From Schoenoplectus triqueter (Eukaryota; Streptophyta; Magnoliopsida; Poales; Cyperaceae): a stretch of 32,090 bases of DNA. This document shows, piece after piece, positions 29,658-32,090 of the stretch. The first letter of the stretch is position 1, and each line of letters starts with the position of its first letter. The DNA is taken from contig CAXKVV010000697.1 in NCBI GenBank assembly GCA_964058805.1, positions 1 to 32,090 on the forward strand, written 5' to 3'. The notes under the pieces were generated by a model. The model did not search any database. It was given only the letters and a program-made list of their open reading frames with translations, and was not told where the DNA came from. A program made the position numbers and the translations under genes.

Positions 29658-30405
29658 TCATGCTCTGTTGGAACGAGCTCGACCTCGAGTTGGCAGTTTG
29701 TTGATATGATTCTTCATTTCATCCATAACCATTGGAATGTGTATTTTCCTTCTCCTTCATTTGTTGATTTTTGCTGGATCTGGCCTAATGACCGGACCGT
29801 TGTACATTGGTCAATCTTGTTTATTGCCATAACTACGTCATTGACCAGACCATGTGTTAATGTAGTACTGGATGGTATAATATGGACTAACGTACTGAGT
29901 GTAATCTAGCCTTCTGAATGAACAAACAGCAAGCAAGTGGTCGCATGGGATGCCGGTCAATTGCGGTTTCTGACACCAACAATTATCAATTTCCGTCATC
30001 GCTAATTCAACCTCATATTTTATTTCACCCCTACATCCAGATTATTTCAAATAGAAATTATAAATTATTGATTAAATTTTGAAGTTGAATAAAAAATTAT
30101 ATAAGTATCAAATATTACCGTCTCGATAAGTTCATTTCTGTTGTAAACATCGTAGTTGTTGATACCCCAATCCAGTGGTATGACATCATAAGATCACCCC
30201 TTATCATCGCGATGTTTTATCAGTTCGTTGACCTTTTGGGAGAACACTAGACCTTAGGCTTCCCAAGCTGCTGTAATTTTTCGACGCTTATAGAACCACT
30301 CAACACATTTGTGCCACGTATTCTCGACATTAGCACATACCGAAAGTTGTCTAGCGATCCTGAACACGTTGTTCAGTGATTCTGAACCGTTGTTTGTTAT
30401 TATTC
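29658..30405 (-). pseudogene. Mutator-like transposase remnant B
   Basis: On the minus strand the sequence reads NNGSESLNNVFRIARQLSVC, then NTWHKCVEWFYKRRKITAAW and, after a stop, GLVFSQKVNELIK; a further stop precedes SYDVIPLDWGINNYDVYNRN. An intron follows GAGACG at about 30,120 (GT) and ends with AG near 30,030. The last exon keeps a SWIM-type zinc motif, NCWCQKPQLTGIPCDH, with all four ligands (C-x-C...C-x-H), and runs to a stop at 29,658-29,660. It covers the C-terminal half of a MuDR-type transposase; at least two stops make it a pseudogene. Further decayed coding words (EELYYEELSSEQVTALHQKR) lie at about 30,420-30,520. It is inverted relative to copy A. Confidence 0.75.
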
Positions 30406-30605
30406 ATCACCGATTGAGACCCCCGTCTAGATGTTGTGTCTATCTTTTTTGATGCAATGCGGTCACTTGCTCTGAACTTAACTCCTCATAATATAATTCC
30501 TCGGCTGACACTTACTCAGCTGCAGCGGGTTGTTATTGCGGTTTTCTGTTATTTCATGTCCTTCTATCGGATACTTGTTCTGTTGGGAGATTTTCTTGCA
30601 TGATT

Positions 30606-32090
30606 CTTACTTTTCTTATGAACTTATGGGATGATGGTCTAATGTTATTAATTTTTTTTAGATATTCTTCACACCTCTATGGTTTTTTATGTCTTGCAAC
30701 TTATTTGAAAAGAGTCTTTACTCTTTTTATATGACAGTCCTTATACATATTTTGTGCAATTTTTAAATACACACAAACGTTATAATTTTTAAATATTGGG
30801 ACTGAGTTTAATTTTTGTTGTAATATTTTAGATCAATCTACTGATGTATAAAACCCCGACTATATTATTGTTTGCATTTTAAACGGTAAAAAAGAGAGCT
30901 AAAGTTTTATATAGATATATTACACTTATCAAAAGAGAAAAAAGCCAATAAAAATACTTTATGGTACTTTTAAAATGAAGTGGATTTCTTTTTGAGATAT
31001 TTTTTATATGATACTATTTTATATAATTTTTGTACTGATATTAAAGTCTATCCAATTTAGTGGTCTAAAAAGTAGTCTCGGTGGTGATTTACTTTATATT
31101 GGCAGATTTAAGAACTTATAGATCTTTTTATCAAATGGTTTTTGATGTTTTTTTTTTGGAAGGTAGATCGCAGATCCTTCTTTTTACTCATACAGATTTA
31201 AACTCATAATTTCTTTCAGATTATCATAGCTAGTTATCACTTGAGTTACTAGTTCATTTGCAATTGTTAATGTGTATAATCGATAATTTAAATCCTCCGT
31301 GACTTATTTGATCACTTATGTCAACTTATAACTCAAACATTCCTCATTAATATTAAATTGCATATAAATGTTTTTTTCTATTATGAAAATGTTTGAACTT
31401 TAGCCAATATGCAAACTCTCAAGTTAATTTTTTTTGGTTTCTAAGTTAAAATTTCTAATATTTCTTCATAATATTAATAAAAAAAATTATATGAAAATAG
31501 ATTGTTTTAAAAGAAATCTGAAATAAATATTTACAAACTCTAAAATAATAAATTTTGTATCCAATAAGATTTTAATATAAAAAATTTATGTAACATCATA
31601 AACCGAATTTTTGAAGAAAATAAAGCATTTTTAAGGTGTTTACATATATAGCCGAAGTGCAAATATTTTTCAGTTTTTATACTAGTTTGTGCATATATCC
31701 TTAAAACATGCAAACATAACCAATATAAAAAGTAACTATGCTCGACCTGCTTACCTCAATAAAAAAAATTGAAGTAACTGTGAATGTAAAAATTTGACGG
31801 ATTATACATGTTTCGAAACTTCTAAATGTGGCATAATTTTAAACATGGTACAAGAATTGCCAAACATGAAATGGCGAAATTAATATTTCAATTGAAGCAC
31901 ACTTGATGACGTGCATAATTTCATTTGAGTTGTTAGCCCAATGTTTTTCATTTCCTGTTTCTACTTTCCAACAACCCCCGCGATATTCCAAAATGATGTT
32001 GAATCTCACCCTATTAACATCGCCAATCATTCACGCATACTAAAATAGTAGAATTGCCGTACATAAATTCCATTCTTTTTCATTTCCCAT
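30606..32090. other. AT-rich intergenic stretch
   Basis: No gene is recognised. A small piece at about 30,775-30,855 repeats words from the Mutator-like 3' tail (GTTGTAATATTTTAGATCAA, then TCTACTGA), but in the orientation of copy A and in altered order, so it is a rearranged scrap. Near 31,490-31,600 the degraded AT-rich family recurs. The minus-strand open frame at 31,839-32,030 has no recognisable domain. Confidence 0.45.

Noticed and set aside
1..32090. tRNA, rRNA or CRISPR features
   Set aside because: I looked for tRNA T-loop words (GGTTCGAATCC type), rRNA-like conserved blocks and evenly spaced short repeats and saw none that form a convincing structure.

Overview
The window is AT-rich nuclear DNA from a flowering plant. 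The evidence is one spliced transporter gene of the plant WAT1/UMAMIT family with short GT-AG introns, plus many plant-type transposons (CACTA, Mutator-like, hAT, Harbinger, Helitron, MITEs). The transporter's wording and the transposon types suggest a monocot, possibly a palm, but this is a weak impression. I saw no tRNA, rRNA, CRISPR or bacterial-style gene. All similarities were judged by eye without alignment software. LAYOUT: 1-1.9 kb is AT-rich intergenic DNA. From 1.9 to 7.5 kb lie a duplicated block (copy A), a MITE split by an insertion, three foldback elements set in (TA)n tracts, and a decayed Mutator-like transposase. From 9,267 to 11,464 is a CACTA element with 29-bp imperfect terminal repeats and a CTA target duplication; it carries exons of a WD40 gene. 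The only gene that looks intact, a WAT1-related transporter (7 exons, 387 aa, minus strand), spans 11,900-13,925. From 14 to 18.5 kb are small elements: a hAT-like repeat, a transposon-like coding remnant, a 152-bp Mutator-type MITE with an 11-bp target duplication, and a 471-bp Helitron. From 18,563 to about 20,760 is a second CACTA-like element, which carries exons of a monoacylglycerol-lipase/caffeoylshikimate-esterase-like hydrolase. From 21.3 to 25.4 kb are a 730-bp hAT element with an 8-bp target duplication, a fourth foldback, and copy B of the duplicated block with its own later insertions. From 25.4 to 28.7 kb are two related elements with (ATT)n-rich cores, one of them 1.2 kb long with a ~354-bp internal duplication. 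From 28.9 to 30.6 kb are a palindromic MITE and a second Mutator-like transposase remnant, inverted relative to the first. The rest is AT-rich. INTERPRETATION: the transporter gene is an island in transposon debris. The most notable features are two different CACTA-type elements, one on each side of the gene, each carrying spliced fragments of an unrelated host gene, and a foldback family that sits in TA microsatellites and has a small palindrome at each tip. Comparing duplicated blocks A and B gives an empty-site check on several insertions.
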